DNA from: Coix lacryma-jobi var. lacryma-jobi
Lineage: Eukaryota; Streptophyta; Magnoliopsida; Poales; Poaceae
Direction: 5' to 3'
Assembly (NCBI GenBank): GCA_009763385.1
Contig: CM019823.1
Span: 93,879,104 to 93,943,103 of the forward strand
Length of the DNA: 64,000 bases
Position 1 is the first letter of the stretch, and every line of letters begins with the position of its first letter. Shown here in pieces: positions 10,132-20,822 of the stretch. A program made the translations under genes and the position numbers. A model generated the notes under the pieces. That model saw nothing but the letters and a program-made list of their open reading frames with translations, searched no databases and had not been told where the DNA came from.

Positions 10132-13100
10132 TGTGGCGGAACCGTCCTGATTATAAGAGCTCAAGTACCGTCTTAGTCAAATCCGTCTGACATCGACTTA
10201 TACTTGAACCCATATAACGCCGGTAGTCCAGAAATCTCGAAGGATTTCTATCATCATACAACATACAGGATCACATTGTTCAAGAATTACATTCGTAAGG
10301 ATACATCACAGATAGGCGAAATCGGATTTAAACATCAGAGTGCGAATTTAAGACAGAGTTATTACAAACCTGAATTTAAGTGCGGAAGCTTAAATAAGTT
10401 TTGAAACACGACCACCACACATGTGGTCCAAATAAACATTGTTTGATATCTTAACTCAACACAACTCACTCCTCCTTTTTCAAGTAATGTGCCACTAGTA
10501 GTCTCAATCCAGCAAAAGAAAGGGGAAGCTTCTGGACGACCCTGCCCTGGGCCTACTCCTCATCACCTTCCACTGGGTAGAGGCAGTGCTTACAATAGCC
10601 ATAGTACACCTGGCCATCTGCAACAAACGGGATAAACCCTGAGTACGGGAATGTACTCAGCTAGACTTACTCGTCCAACTGAAAATAAAGACACCAAGGG
10701 TATGCATGGCCTTTTTGGTGGAGCTGGGATTTTTAGTTGCGAAAAGCTCAAAATTAAGATAAGGAGTATTAATGACATATGTGAGCTGTCAGTTTTTAGT
10801 CCTATCTCATTTCCTAGGTTTTGCACCTGAACTACTCCACACACTTGAGTCTAACAAGCAATAATATAACCATATCCAGTTGGCTTATCCACATTTTAGT
10901 TGAACCTTTAAGACATCACATGGAGTTGTATCATGGTGAAGCTCGCCATAGTTTCCCACTAACTGGGGGAGACGGTGACTCGAATCGAATTCCAAACCAG
11001 CTGGTGAAAGACCTTTAATACCAGCCCACACTTTCCCCGTCGGGTCCATGCATTGGGCAACCGCTCGATGCTTGTTCGTGGTGGTAATCGCCGCGGTTCA
11101 AGCACGGACCGCCCAATTGGAACCTGGTGATGGCCTCTCGCGACAGATCACATTTCCATACTAGAGGGCGCGACACGGGTTGAAACCGGCCCGAACAGCT
11201 TCTACCCGGCTTTGGGGTCGATGATTACGGCACCGACATATCCCTAAGTAAAAGGCGCGTTCAAAAATGAACGAGGGCCAACATCGATACAAACCTACAC
11301 GATCCAACGGACGGACTGCCCCAAGTTTCCAAACTTGTGCCTTGCCTTCTAGTTGACCGTATTTCATTACTACTCAGGTTCTTTTCCACGATAGCAAATA
11401 TAGCCAACCGTGATCCGGTAAATACCCACCAGGGGTATTACGGAAACATCCTTTACTACCACTTTTATTAAGCAACTAAGCAATTCTACATTATAAATAA
11501 GGAACAGGATAACAAGACAGGTGTAACTAATAATCAAGGAAGGATAATGCATCAAGTAGGATTCAAACAACTCCTATACCTAATGCAGCACAATATAAAA
11601 GTACTCAAGTAATTTAATTGTAAAACTGGAAGACTTAGAATGCTCCGGGACTTGCCTTGAGCGAAGACCGAGGCCTCATGGGAGGGGCACTCGGGCAAGT
11701 TAGTTTTCGCTGCGGGGTCGACCTCCTCGACCTGGGGTAGCTCCGGGATCTCCTGCTCGACGTTTGCCTCTTGCTCCTGGTCGGGCTCCGGGAGTGTCGA
11801 TCCTATTGCGTGCGGCGAATAATAAATAATTAAATAATGCGGGTGCGAGATGTGGAGGGATGAAAAGAAATGCTTCTTGCAAACCAACAAAACCAACTTG
11901 TTGAACCACTTTTGACATTGAGGTAAATACTTGTTTACCTCATAAAACAAAATCATTATTTCCACTATTTCCTATTTAGAAATTCAAAAGAAACTCAAGT
12001 TTGAACTGCAAGTGTATTTTTCTGAACTCAGAAAAATCCACAAAAAAATTTCAGCAGATATCTGACACTAATTGGACTTCACTGACCAATTTTCAGCAAG
12101 AGATCAATTACAGAACGACGGCCACAAAAAGATGAAATATTCTGCTCAAAAGGTACTTTGAACTAACTCTTCTCCTGAAAAGTGTCAAACAGCAGATTTC
12201 ATAATTTTTCTTGCTTCATCTACACATAAACACTCTACTGCAGGAAGTGCACTGCCAAAACATAAATATATTACCCTACACAAAATAAACAAATCTATTC
12301 CAAAATAACTCAAATGAACTACAACCCTACTGGAAAAGGGTGCTAAACTCAGTTTCATATTTTTTCCAGATTCTACTCCACATTTCATATTTATCAAGGA
12401 AGTTCCATGAACAGAAATGTTACATTACTTCCTACATGAATTTCCAAAGAAACATACAGAAAAGTACATTTATACAGTAACTTCACATTTTTCCATACAA
12501 CAGCCTATGCTTAATATTTTTCTTAGCTTGAACATCACATACAGAGACTGCACAATTTTTCCCATATTTTATTTTGACACATAAAACACCTTAACACTTA
12601 TTCCAAGAAATCAGCCAAAAAGGACATTAAACCATAACAGAAAACTTTTCTACATAAACAGGGCCTCATATATTTTTCACAGGTACATGAGGGTTGACCG
12701 CGGCTTGCTCGCCGACGGCGAGATCGCCGGCGGTGGGACCGGGCTCATCGTGCTCCCCTTGACGAGACGGACCGAGAGGTGGTGGTGGTTGGGCTAGCGC
12801 ATGGCCGTAGCTCGCCGGCGGCGAGCGGTGGCGGACGGCGGCGGCGGGACGCGCGGCTACGCCGTTTCCGGCGGTCGCCGGCCAAATTGATGGGAGGGGG
12901 AGAACTAGCAAACCCTAGGGAGGCTATCGGAGGGCCTGCTTTGGCCTGCGAAGCTCCAGAGAAGCTTGGCCTCGGGCATGGCCATGGCGGCGGCCATGGT
13001 GCTCGATCGGAGGTGGAGGGAGAACTACGGGGCGGTAGAGAGCTCGCGAACTAGTGTTCTCACCTTGCCTTGGCCTGATGAAGCTCGACAGTGAAGGAGA

Positions 13101-14279
13101 GGGGTGGCGAAGCTCAGGTTGGTGCGGAACGGGCTCGAGCTCTTTTCGGGGGCGAACGGGGACCATAGGGGGCACCTCGTCCTGCGGCGACGGTGGAGCT
13201 TGGCCGGGGAAGATGGTGCGCAAACGGCGTGTGCACGACGTAGGCGGAGAGGCTGGCGAGAGGGAACGGATAGTGGTGGTCGGGTGAGGTCGGAACGGCG
13301 GTGGTGTCCTCGCGGTGTCGAACGGCGACGACACGAGCGTTCGTGCTTCGCGTTCGGTCGCGGAGAGGATAAGTGAGGGAGAGGGCGAGGGAGTGTGCCT
13401 GCGGGTGAGTGAGGGAGTGAGAGGTGGTGCTCGGGGTTTTACTTGGTCACGACCGGCCGGGGGTCGTGGTGGGGGCCACTGCCGGCGTGCGGCGCGTGCG
13501 GTTGCGGCAGGCGCTGGCGTGCGCGGCGAGCGGACGCGGCAGGCGAGGCGGAGCGGGAGTGGCCGCGCGCGATCGTGGCGTGATCGAGCGGGCAAAGATC
13601 GAGCGAGGAGTGGGCGAGCGGGATACGGCGCAGGCAAAGGCGGCCACGCGGCGGTTGCGGCCGGCGTACGGCGCGGCCGTGTCAGGCTGACCGGCGCGTC
13701 GCGCGGCGCGCGCGCGGGCGGGAGCAGGCGCGGGGGAGCGAGCGGGCTGGCGTGGGCTGGGCCGAAAGGCCAACTGGGCCGGAAGTGAGGGCGCGGGAAA
13801 AAAATCTTTTCCTTTTTCTTTTTCCCAAAAACTTTTCAAACTTTGACCATTCAAAAACAGATTCAAAAACTCCAAACTAGGCTTTGACCCAAAAATAAAA
13901 GTTGCTTGAAATAATTTTCTCTACAACTTTCATATAGAACATTTTTGCTGAAATGCACTTTTAAAAAACCTTCACAGAAATAAAGCCAATTTTGAGGCAT
14001 AAATCATTTTGTTTACCTCATTTTTATTTGCTAAACCATTTTTGAACTAGGTCAAAATGTTAACATGCAAAGTATTGTACTTCCTGTTCTTTATCTTATA
14101 AAATCATTTGCCAAGACAGAAATCCATTTAAGCAATCAAGTCCAAAAGAGACCAAAATCCAGATAAATAAATTAGAGACAAAAGCACTTTGATGCACATG
14201 AAAATGATGCAATGCATTGCTTATGCATTTAGTAGCTAAATGTCGTTCCTAATGGAGTGCTTGACACTAGAGTGTCACA
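10132..14279 (-). repeat. 3' LTR of D (4,148 bp)
   Basis: By eye it is nearly identical to the 5' LTR (20823-25349) but 379 bp shorter overall. A single deletion of about 377 bp at 12688/12689 explains this. Composition is bimodal: about 12690-13790 is GC-rich and flanked by AT-rich sequence. The Ala/Arg/Pro-rich reading frames in the GC-rich part are composition artefacts. The U3 terminus forms a GACACT/AGTGTC hairpin next to the polypurine tract. Confidence 0.92.
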
Positions 14280-14314
14280 GCCCTTCCCCCCTTAAAGAAA
14301 TCTCATCCCGAGAT
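14280..14314 (-). other. Polypurine tract and upstream hairpin of D
   Basis: On the minus strand the tract is CTTTAAGGGGGGAAGGGC (14280-14297), directly before the LTR TGTGACAC; it primes plus-strand DNA. Immediately upstream, ATCTCGGGATGAGAT (14300-14314) is a short hairpin. F has the corresponding ATCTCGGGACGAGAT at 58130-58144. Confidence 0.85.
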
Positions 14315-15013
14315 TTGGGTTACGTACCAATCTTTACAAAAAGCGGGATAGTTTACGCGTAAGTATTCCTCGGTTTCCCAAGTTGCATCGTTGGGTCCGT
14401 GGTTGCTCCAAAGAATCTTGTAAGTCTTCACTGTTCGGTTGCGAGTCTCTCGGGTTTTGGTGTCCAATATCTCCTTAGGCTGTTCATAGTATTCCAGATC
14501 TGATCTGATGGAGATGTCCGGGATCTGAACTTCTTCCCGTTCTGGAACTCGAAGACACTTCTTCAACTGGGACACATGGAACACTGGGAAGATTGCGCTC
14601 ATCTCTGGGGGTAACTGCACTTCATAGGCTACTTCTCCCTTTTTAGCTATGATCTGGTATGGTCCCACGTATCGTGGTGCTAACTTTTTCTTAACTCCAA
14701 AACGTTGGACCTTTCTCATGGGTGACACCTTAAGGTAGACGTAATCTCCTACTTGGAATTCCAAGGGTCTCCTTCGTGTGTCTGCATAGCTCTTTTGTCA
14801 TGATTGTGCTGCCTTGATATGTTGTTGTACTGTTTGCACAGTCTCTTCAGCATCCTTTAAGTAATCTGACCCATAAAATCCTCGATCCCCTGATTCAACC
14901 CAACTTACCGGGGTTCTGCATCTTTGTCCATACAAGACTTCGAACGGTGCCATCCTTATACTTTCCTGATAGCTATTGTTATATGAGAACTCGGCGAGGG
15001 GTAACCACTTTTC
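14303..15013 (-). pseudogene. D integrase C-terminus with chromodomain-like module
   Basis: The frame continues from the integrase core through LPLAEFSYNNSYQES and KSYAD, then the GPY/F-like region FQVGDYVYLKVSPM...KLAPRYVGPYQI. FHVSQLKKCL follows, and the end TYKILWSNHGPNDATWETEEYL matches the chromodomain-like tail of chromovirus integrases, proposed to guide insertion through histone marks. Stops include TGA at 15014-15016, where a Trp codon is expected, and TGA at 14798-14800, where an Arg codon is expected. The last uninterrupted part is 14303-14764. Confidence 0.85.
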
Positions 15014-15697
15014 TCATGACTCTCCGGAGGATAAAACACAAGCTCTAAGAATATCTTCCAGAATTTGATTCACTCTTTCTGTTTGTCCTGCGGTTTGGGG
15101 GTGATAAGCGGAACTTCTTACCAACTTAGTCCCTAGTTCCTTGTGCAATTGTTCCCAAAAACGAGCTATGAACTGGGGTCCTCTATCAGAAACAATCCTC
15201 TTAGGAAGTCCATGTAACCGCAAGATGTTTTGAATGTACAAGTCTACATACTGATGAGGTCGTTGTGTAGTCTTAACCAGGATGAAGTGAGCCACTTTAG
15301 ATAACCGATCCATGACAACCCAGATAGAATCATTTCCTTTTTGAGTGGTGGGAAGACCTGTGACGAAATCCATACTAATCTCTTCCCATTTCCACTCTGG
15401 GATTGATAACGGTTGTAACAGTCGGGTAGGTCTTAGGTGTATCGCTTTTATCATGCAGCAAGTATCACACCTTGCGACATAAGCGGCAACTTCTTTCTTT
15501 ATCTTAGACCACCAATACCTTGTTCTCAGATCGTGGTACATCTTACTACTTCCTGGATGGATAGATAACTTTGAATTATGAGGTTCATTCAGAATTCTTT
15601 CTTTCAGCTTCGTGACCTTAGGAACAACCAACCTCTGATTATACCACAAAATTCCCTGTTCATCTGTTCTGAAGTTCAATGAACTATCGGTTTCCAA
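15014..15697 (-). pseudogene. D integrase zinc-binding and catalytic core
   Basis: The HHCC zinc-binding region is visible as HPGSSKMYHDL...ARCDTCCMIKA, then WKWEEISMDFVTGLP (first catalytic Asp), IVSDRGPQF (second) and AGQTERVNQILEDIL (Glu). These are the DDE residues for joining the cDNA to the target. The frame starts after a frameshift at about 15690, where RNase H and the inter-domain spacer end, and stops at TGA 15014-15016. Confidence 0.88.
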
Positions 15698-16143
15698 TCT
15701 CTTCTTGATCTGTCGATTTCTTCATCGGTCTTTTGTCCTTCGATGATGTCACTCTCCAGGGTGCACTGTATGGTGATGTTATTTAGCATAACAGGGTGCA
15801 TAAGGTTGAATCCATCTTCCAAAAGTGGTTGTAGAGAGTTGCAATGAGTCTTGCGACTCAAGGCATCTGCTACAACATTCGCTTTTTCGAGGTGGTAATG
15901 CACTTCTAGGTTGTAATCCTTAATCAACTCTAACCATCTCCTCTGCCTCATATTCAACTCTGGCTGGGTGAAGATATATTTCAAACTTTTGTGATCGGTA
16001 TACACATGACATAGGTTACCCATAAGATAATGCCTCCAAATCTTGAGTGCATGAACCACGGCTGCCAATTCCAAATCATGAGTGGGGTAATTCTCTTCAT
16101 GTGGTAGCAACTGGCGCGAAGCATATGCTATAACTCTCCCATT
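15676..16143 (-). pseudogene. D RNase H, C-terminal part
   Basis: Continues the RNase H domain begun before the TAG at 16144-16146. Motifs are ENYPTHDLELAAVVHAL (catalytic Glu region), YTDHKSLKYIF (Asp) and ANVVADALSRK (Asp), followed by a spacer. The frame is lost near 15690 by an indel. It degrades genomic RNA in the hybrid during reverse transcription. Confidence 0.88.
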
Positions 16144-18738
16144 CTACATAAGCACACATCCAAGTCCAATCTTGGATGCATCACAAAACACATCAAAAGG
16201 TTCCTCCAAATGTGGTTGTGCCAAAATGGGTGCAAAAGTCAACAACGTTCGCAGAGTACGAAAAGCTGCCTCACACTCTGGAGTCCACTCGAACTTCTTG
16301 TTTTTCTGAGTTAGACGAGTCATAGGCTTTGCGATCCTTGAGAAATCTGGAATGAACCGACGGTAGTACCCGACCAATCCTAGAAAGCTACGTACCTCAT
16401 GTATGTTAGTGGGTGCTTGCCAATCCATAACTTCCTGTACCTTTGTGGGATCCACCGAGATTCCTTCCTCTGAAAGGATGTGACCAAGGAAGGGTACCTT
16501 CTTTAACCAAAACTCACACTTGCTAAACTTAGCATACAGCTTGTGCTCTCGAAGTCGAGCTAAGATGACTCGTAGATGCTCAGCATGATCCTTTTTATTT
16601 TTAGAGTATACGAAAATGTCATCAATAAACACCACAACAAACTTATCCAACTCAGGCATGAAGACAGAATTCATCAAGTACATGAAATGTGCCGGTGCAT
16701 TGGTTAACCTGAAGGACATAACTAGATACTCATAGAGTCCATATCTGGTAGAGAAGGTTGTTTTTGGTATATCCTCTCTCCTAATCTTAATCTGATGGTA
16801 TCCTGACCTCAAGTCGATCTTGGAGAACACTTTTGCCTTTGATAACTGATCAAACAAGACGTCGATTCGGGGTAAGGGATATTTATTCTTTATGGTTACT
16901 GCATTCAAAGGTCTGTAGTCCACGCACATCCGTAAAGTTTTATCCTTCTTCTTTACGAATATGGCGGGACATCCCCAAGGTGACGAACTAGGACGTATCA
17001 AGCCTTTATCCAAAAGCTCTTGGAACTGAGCCTTGAGCTCTGCTAACTCATTAGCTGGCATCCTATACGGCCTCCGAGAAATGGGTGCCGTTCCAGGGAT
17101 TAACTCTATAGCAAACTCGACATCCCTATCTGGTGGTAGTCCTGGCAACTCATCAGGAAAGACATCTGGAAACTCACACACTACTGAGATCTCAGCTATC
17201 TGCTTGGCTGTGATATTGAACAACACTCCGATCTCATGGGGGTTTCGGGGTAACTTAAACCGAAAAGAAGTCCCATTTCGGGGACTGACCATGGAAACTA
17301 CTCGCTCTGAAATGTCAAGATTGACCTTCCAGAGTTTCATCCAACCCATACCCAAGATTACATCCAAACTTAGACCAGGGATGACTATGGGATCCACTAT
17401 GGCCTGTTTATCCCCAAAAGTCATCTCCACTCCTTTGGCCATTTTACGGGCGGATATAACAGCTCCGGCGGAACTTATCTGATATCCCCTATTCAACTCT
17501 ACTAACCCGAGATTACTTCTTATAGTAAAATTCTCACTTATGAAAGAATGCGATGCTCTAGAATCAAACAACACAACTGCGGGGTACTGATTAACAAGAA
17601 ACGTACCAGCAGTGACAGGTTCTCCTTCAGGTACTTCTTCCACGGTAGTGTAATGCACATGACCTGCGCGAGGTGGAGGCTGGGTGTACTGCTTCTTTGG
17701 ACGAGGGCACTGACGTGATAGGTGTCCGGTCTGACCACAGTTGTAGCACGGTCCGATCACGTACGGGGTCTTGGGTCCTCCTGCATTTCCTGCCTTAGCT
17801 TTGTTCTGCATCAGAGGAGTGGTGTAGGGCTTCTGGAAACTCGGGCAGGGACGGCTGGTGGTTATCTTTCTTTGTGGGGGACGGAACCTTGCTCCTGCAA
17901 CTGGCAGGCGATACGGGGTGCGTGCTCCGAAAGGGGTCCTTTGTTGAGACGAACCTCCTTCGTTCGCACGACGACGGTTTTCTGTCGCCAGCCTACTGTC
18001 ATTGGCCTCCTGATTCAGACAGTCACTGACAAAGTCGCTAAAGGTGGTGCGGTGACTGTTACCCATCTTGGAAAGCATGCTGGCACTCATGCCACGCTTG
18101 AAGCTTGCGATCTTCTTGGCCTGTGTGTTGACAAAGTCGGGGGCATAGCGAGATAGATTGTTGAAGCTGTGCAGATACTCTGACATAGACCTGGTTCCTT
18201 GAGACAGCCTCATGAACTTTGTAGTCTTCATTTCCATCATACCACTTGGGATGTAGTGGTTGCACATAGCAGTCGAGAACTGATCCCATGTGACTCGTGC
18301 ATTTGCAGGTAGGGATGCACGGTATTGAGCCCACCACAAACCTGCGGGTCCTTCCAACATGTGGGCGGCATACTCTGCCTTAAGCTCTTCCGTCAGGCGA
18401 AGCAGGCGGAACTTCTGGATGATGGAGTTGAGCCACTCATCTGCTTCCAGCGACTCGGTGACTTCCTTGAACATAGGGGGACGAGTGTCCAAGAAATCAC
18501 GGTAGGAGCTGTACTGGTTGGGCTCGGGGCCTTGGCGTTGTTGATGCTGCTGCGCAGTGTTGTTAGCGATGTTGCGGAGGGTGGCCTCCATGTGTCTCTG
18601 CATCTCTTCCATGTTCCTCTGACTTCCCAGAAACTGGCCGAAAAACGCTTTCGGCGTCATTGGTGCCTGAGGGGGTGGTGGCAGATTCTCCTCCTGTCCA
18701 GACCCCTGTCCACGTTGGCTGCGAGTGAGTGCCGGCAT
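16144..18738 (-). pseudogene. D gag-protease-reverse transcriptase
   Basis: The ATG at 18738 (MPALTRSQ) directly follows TATGCAG, an acceptor-like site. About 864 codons. The order is the gag core (LWWAQYRASLP, FNNLSRYAPD), the knuckle CYNCGQTGHLSRQC at about residue 340, the protease site LFDSRASHSFIS, RT (RMCVDYRPLNAVTIKNKYPLPRID, KIDLRSGYHQI, VVVFIDDIFVYSKN) and the start of RNase H (FDVFCDASKIGLGCVLM). The protease is damaged: DSRA replaces DSGA, compatible with GGA to AGA. The frame ends at TAG (16144-16146) where CAG is expected. RT catalytic residues are present. Confidence 0.9.
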
Positions 18739-19060
18739 CTGCATATCCCATTAATAAGCAGTCATTAGGTGATGTTACATTGATCATGAATAAATACTGC
18801 GCTGTACATAATTTAAAATTTAGCACACGACCAAGTATAATTATTCATTTCCATACAACATCACAGAATAATTGCTCGAAATTAGACATGCAAACGACGG
18901 AACTTCCATAAAAAGGTGCCAGATCGAAGTCTGGACTTTGTCCAAAAGCCATACATACCACCATACAACTTAAACATAAACCAACACATGTCTGAGGGTT
19001 ACATCATCAGCGAGCACACTCAAGCTGTACAAAAGAAACGACTCCTAACAAAACTAACGC
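18739..19060 (-). promoter_or_regulatory. D spacer between accessory ORF and gag, acceptor-like site
   Basis: No coding region. In element orientation it runs from the end of the accessory ORF to TTAATGGGATATGCAG immediately before the gag ATG. The AG at the boundary fits a 3' splice site. F has the same arrangement (TTTGTTTTAAACAG before its gag ATG). If the donor at 20229 is used, the gag intron would be about 1.49 kb. Confidence 0.45.
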
Positions 19061-20092
19061 TCAGGCGTCTCCAGCGGCGGACGCGGCATCCTCTATGTCA
19101 GCGTCGATCATAGGCTCGTTAGCGTGATCCTCCTCCGGTGGGACGTCGAGACCAAGGACTTCTCTGTCCTGGGGGTCCTGGGCCTCGGCTGCGGGAACCT
19201 CGGCAGCTGCTGAGGCGGCGGCCTCCTGTGCGGCGTGGTGCAGCTGATGGACTGCCTCGTAGAGCTGGTCAATATATGCCTGCTGGCCATGGATCTGCTG
19301 TATCAAGAGGTGAGCTCCCTCTCTGAGCTGGTCGAGCGCGGTGCGGGCCTCATCCCTCTGAAGGGCGGTAGTCAGGTACATCTGCTCAGCTATGGTCCTG
19401 GCAGTGGTCTCTGCACCTACGGTAGCACGGGCGTCGTCACGCTCAAGAGTGACTTGCTGCAATCTCTCCTGAAGGCGGGCTACCTCAGCGTCGAACTCCT
19501 CCTGCAGTCTTCCCTTGTTCTGGTAGGTGGCAGTGAGAGTGAAGGACACGCTCTCGAGAGTGCACTCCAAACTCTCACATACACCTAGCAAAGCTCCGGT
19601 GGCACTCATCGCAGGCGTCTCACAGAAGAACCTCTCCTCAGGGCTCCCTGTCAAAACTGACTCCAAAGTCTGCCTCCAGCGCAATGGAAAAGGTGATCCA
19701 CGTGGGAACACTCCTGCCATCGCACTAGCAAGGTCGGCGGGGAAACGGGCGATGATGTCCTTCAGCACCAGGTATGCTGCCCTGTTAGCTCCATCTTTGG
19801 CACACGTGCCTCTGGTGATCTCAGTCCATCCTGTCTAGTGAGGCTTGGCAGGCAAGGCTTTGACCTTGATCTGCACCATGACCAGAGAATCCTGTCCATA
19901 GATCTCCTTCTGCCAAGAGTACTTGGGCTCCTGTCCCTCCTCATAGCCCACGGCCTGCAGAATCCTCCATAGGATGGTCGGCAACCCAAAGTAGGTCAAG
20001 AACGTCTTCCGGGTCAGCTTGGTGGCCAAGCAGTGACGCGGAACTCCTCTTCCTCCGGTGGCCTTGCGAGCGGTCAGCTTAGTCCAGGCCAT
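19061..20092 (-). pseudogene. D accessory ORF with histone H3 tail-like N-terminus
   Basis: One frame of 343 codons with a single internal TAG (19835-19837). The start at 20092 was chosen because it follows TTTGTTTCTACAG, a good splice-acceptor match, and gives M-A-W-T-K-L-T-A-R-K-A-T-G-G-R-G. After Met removal this matches H3 at A1, T3, K4, T6-K9 and T11-G13. W2 (TGG) could come from Arg CGG by C-to-T. It continues with GVPRHCLATK, about 90 residues without a recognised fold, a coiled coil (ORF residues roughly 200-290, rich in LQERLQQV and RDEARTALDQL heptads) and an acidic C-terminus (IDADIEDAA). F has a related intact ORF. I know of no assigned function; chromatin interaction is inference. 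Confidence 0.75.
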
Positions 20093-20229
20093 CTGTAGAA
20101 ACAAAAGGGGTTTCAAACTCTCGTGAGACAGATATTAAGTTGGCAAATTTTATAGAAAAGAGACAACTTTTAATTAAGGGGAGGTAATGTAAATGCAAGA
20201 ATGTAAACATGATGCATGATCGTACTTAC
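20093..20229 (-). promoter_or_regulatory. Putative D leader intron (donor and acceptor-like sites)
   Basis: In element orientation GTAAGTACGATCATGCATCA begins at 20229, and CTTTTGTTTCTACAG ends at 20093, directly before the accessory ATG. F carries GTAAGTACGATTCATGCATC at 52618, although the surrounding leader sequence is mostly not conserved. The predicted intron is 137 nt. Splicing is inferred and not demonstrated. Confidence 0.5.
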
Positions 20230-20822
20230 GTTCTCACTCACTAACAATGACTCGTAAGTCCTAACGTTCTAGTCGGTGGCAAGAACGATCTCTCATGCGT
20301 AATCTACACGTTCTACTCGATCGCATAGTTAATGTACCTGCAGAAGATTCATTTCAGCCCAAAGCAATCCCAATCGTAAAACAACAGAGTATTGGCCAAT
20401 ATGCACAAAATACATAGAAGCCAATACTAAATATCATGCACCAATATAGAAAACACCCTCAAAACATTGATACCCTCGTATGTGTCTGCGTGGAGCTCGC
20501 ACATACTTGGTATAAGAACTCTCACCTAGAACGACGGTTGGACGGTCATGCTCTCATATCTCACAAAATCATTTTATGCATGTTTTCGCGATCGACGCAT
20601 TCTCTTTTTTCCGAGAATGGACCAACAAATAAAGATCCAGCATGAAGCAAAACCCTGAACCCTGTTAGCAGTTAAGCCACCTGATTCCTAGTATAGGCTT
20701 AAGGACGAGACTGGGCACACATAGTATTTAAAATAGTTTTGAAAATAGTTTTGAAATACCCATTTTAGTTCGAAAATAGCTCCTTGCGGATGCAATAACT
20801 TGAACCATGCTCCGATACCAGC
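20230..20822 (-). other. D leader with tRNA-iMet-like primer site
   Basis: The primer-binding site TGGTATCGGAGC (minus strand, 20809-20820) lies two bases from the 5' LTR end CCGCCACA. It matches the usual plant tRNA-iMet site TGGTATCAGAGC except for one base. The remaining leader of about 0.58 kb has no recognised coding content. Confidence 0.8.

Noticed and set aside
12924..13875. Long Ala/Arg/Pro-rich ORFs on both strands in D's LTR (also 23817-24937)
   Set aside because: They overlap in several frames in GC-rich LTR sequence, repeat in both LTRs with frame differences, and show no domain. Composition artefacts.
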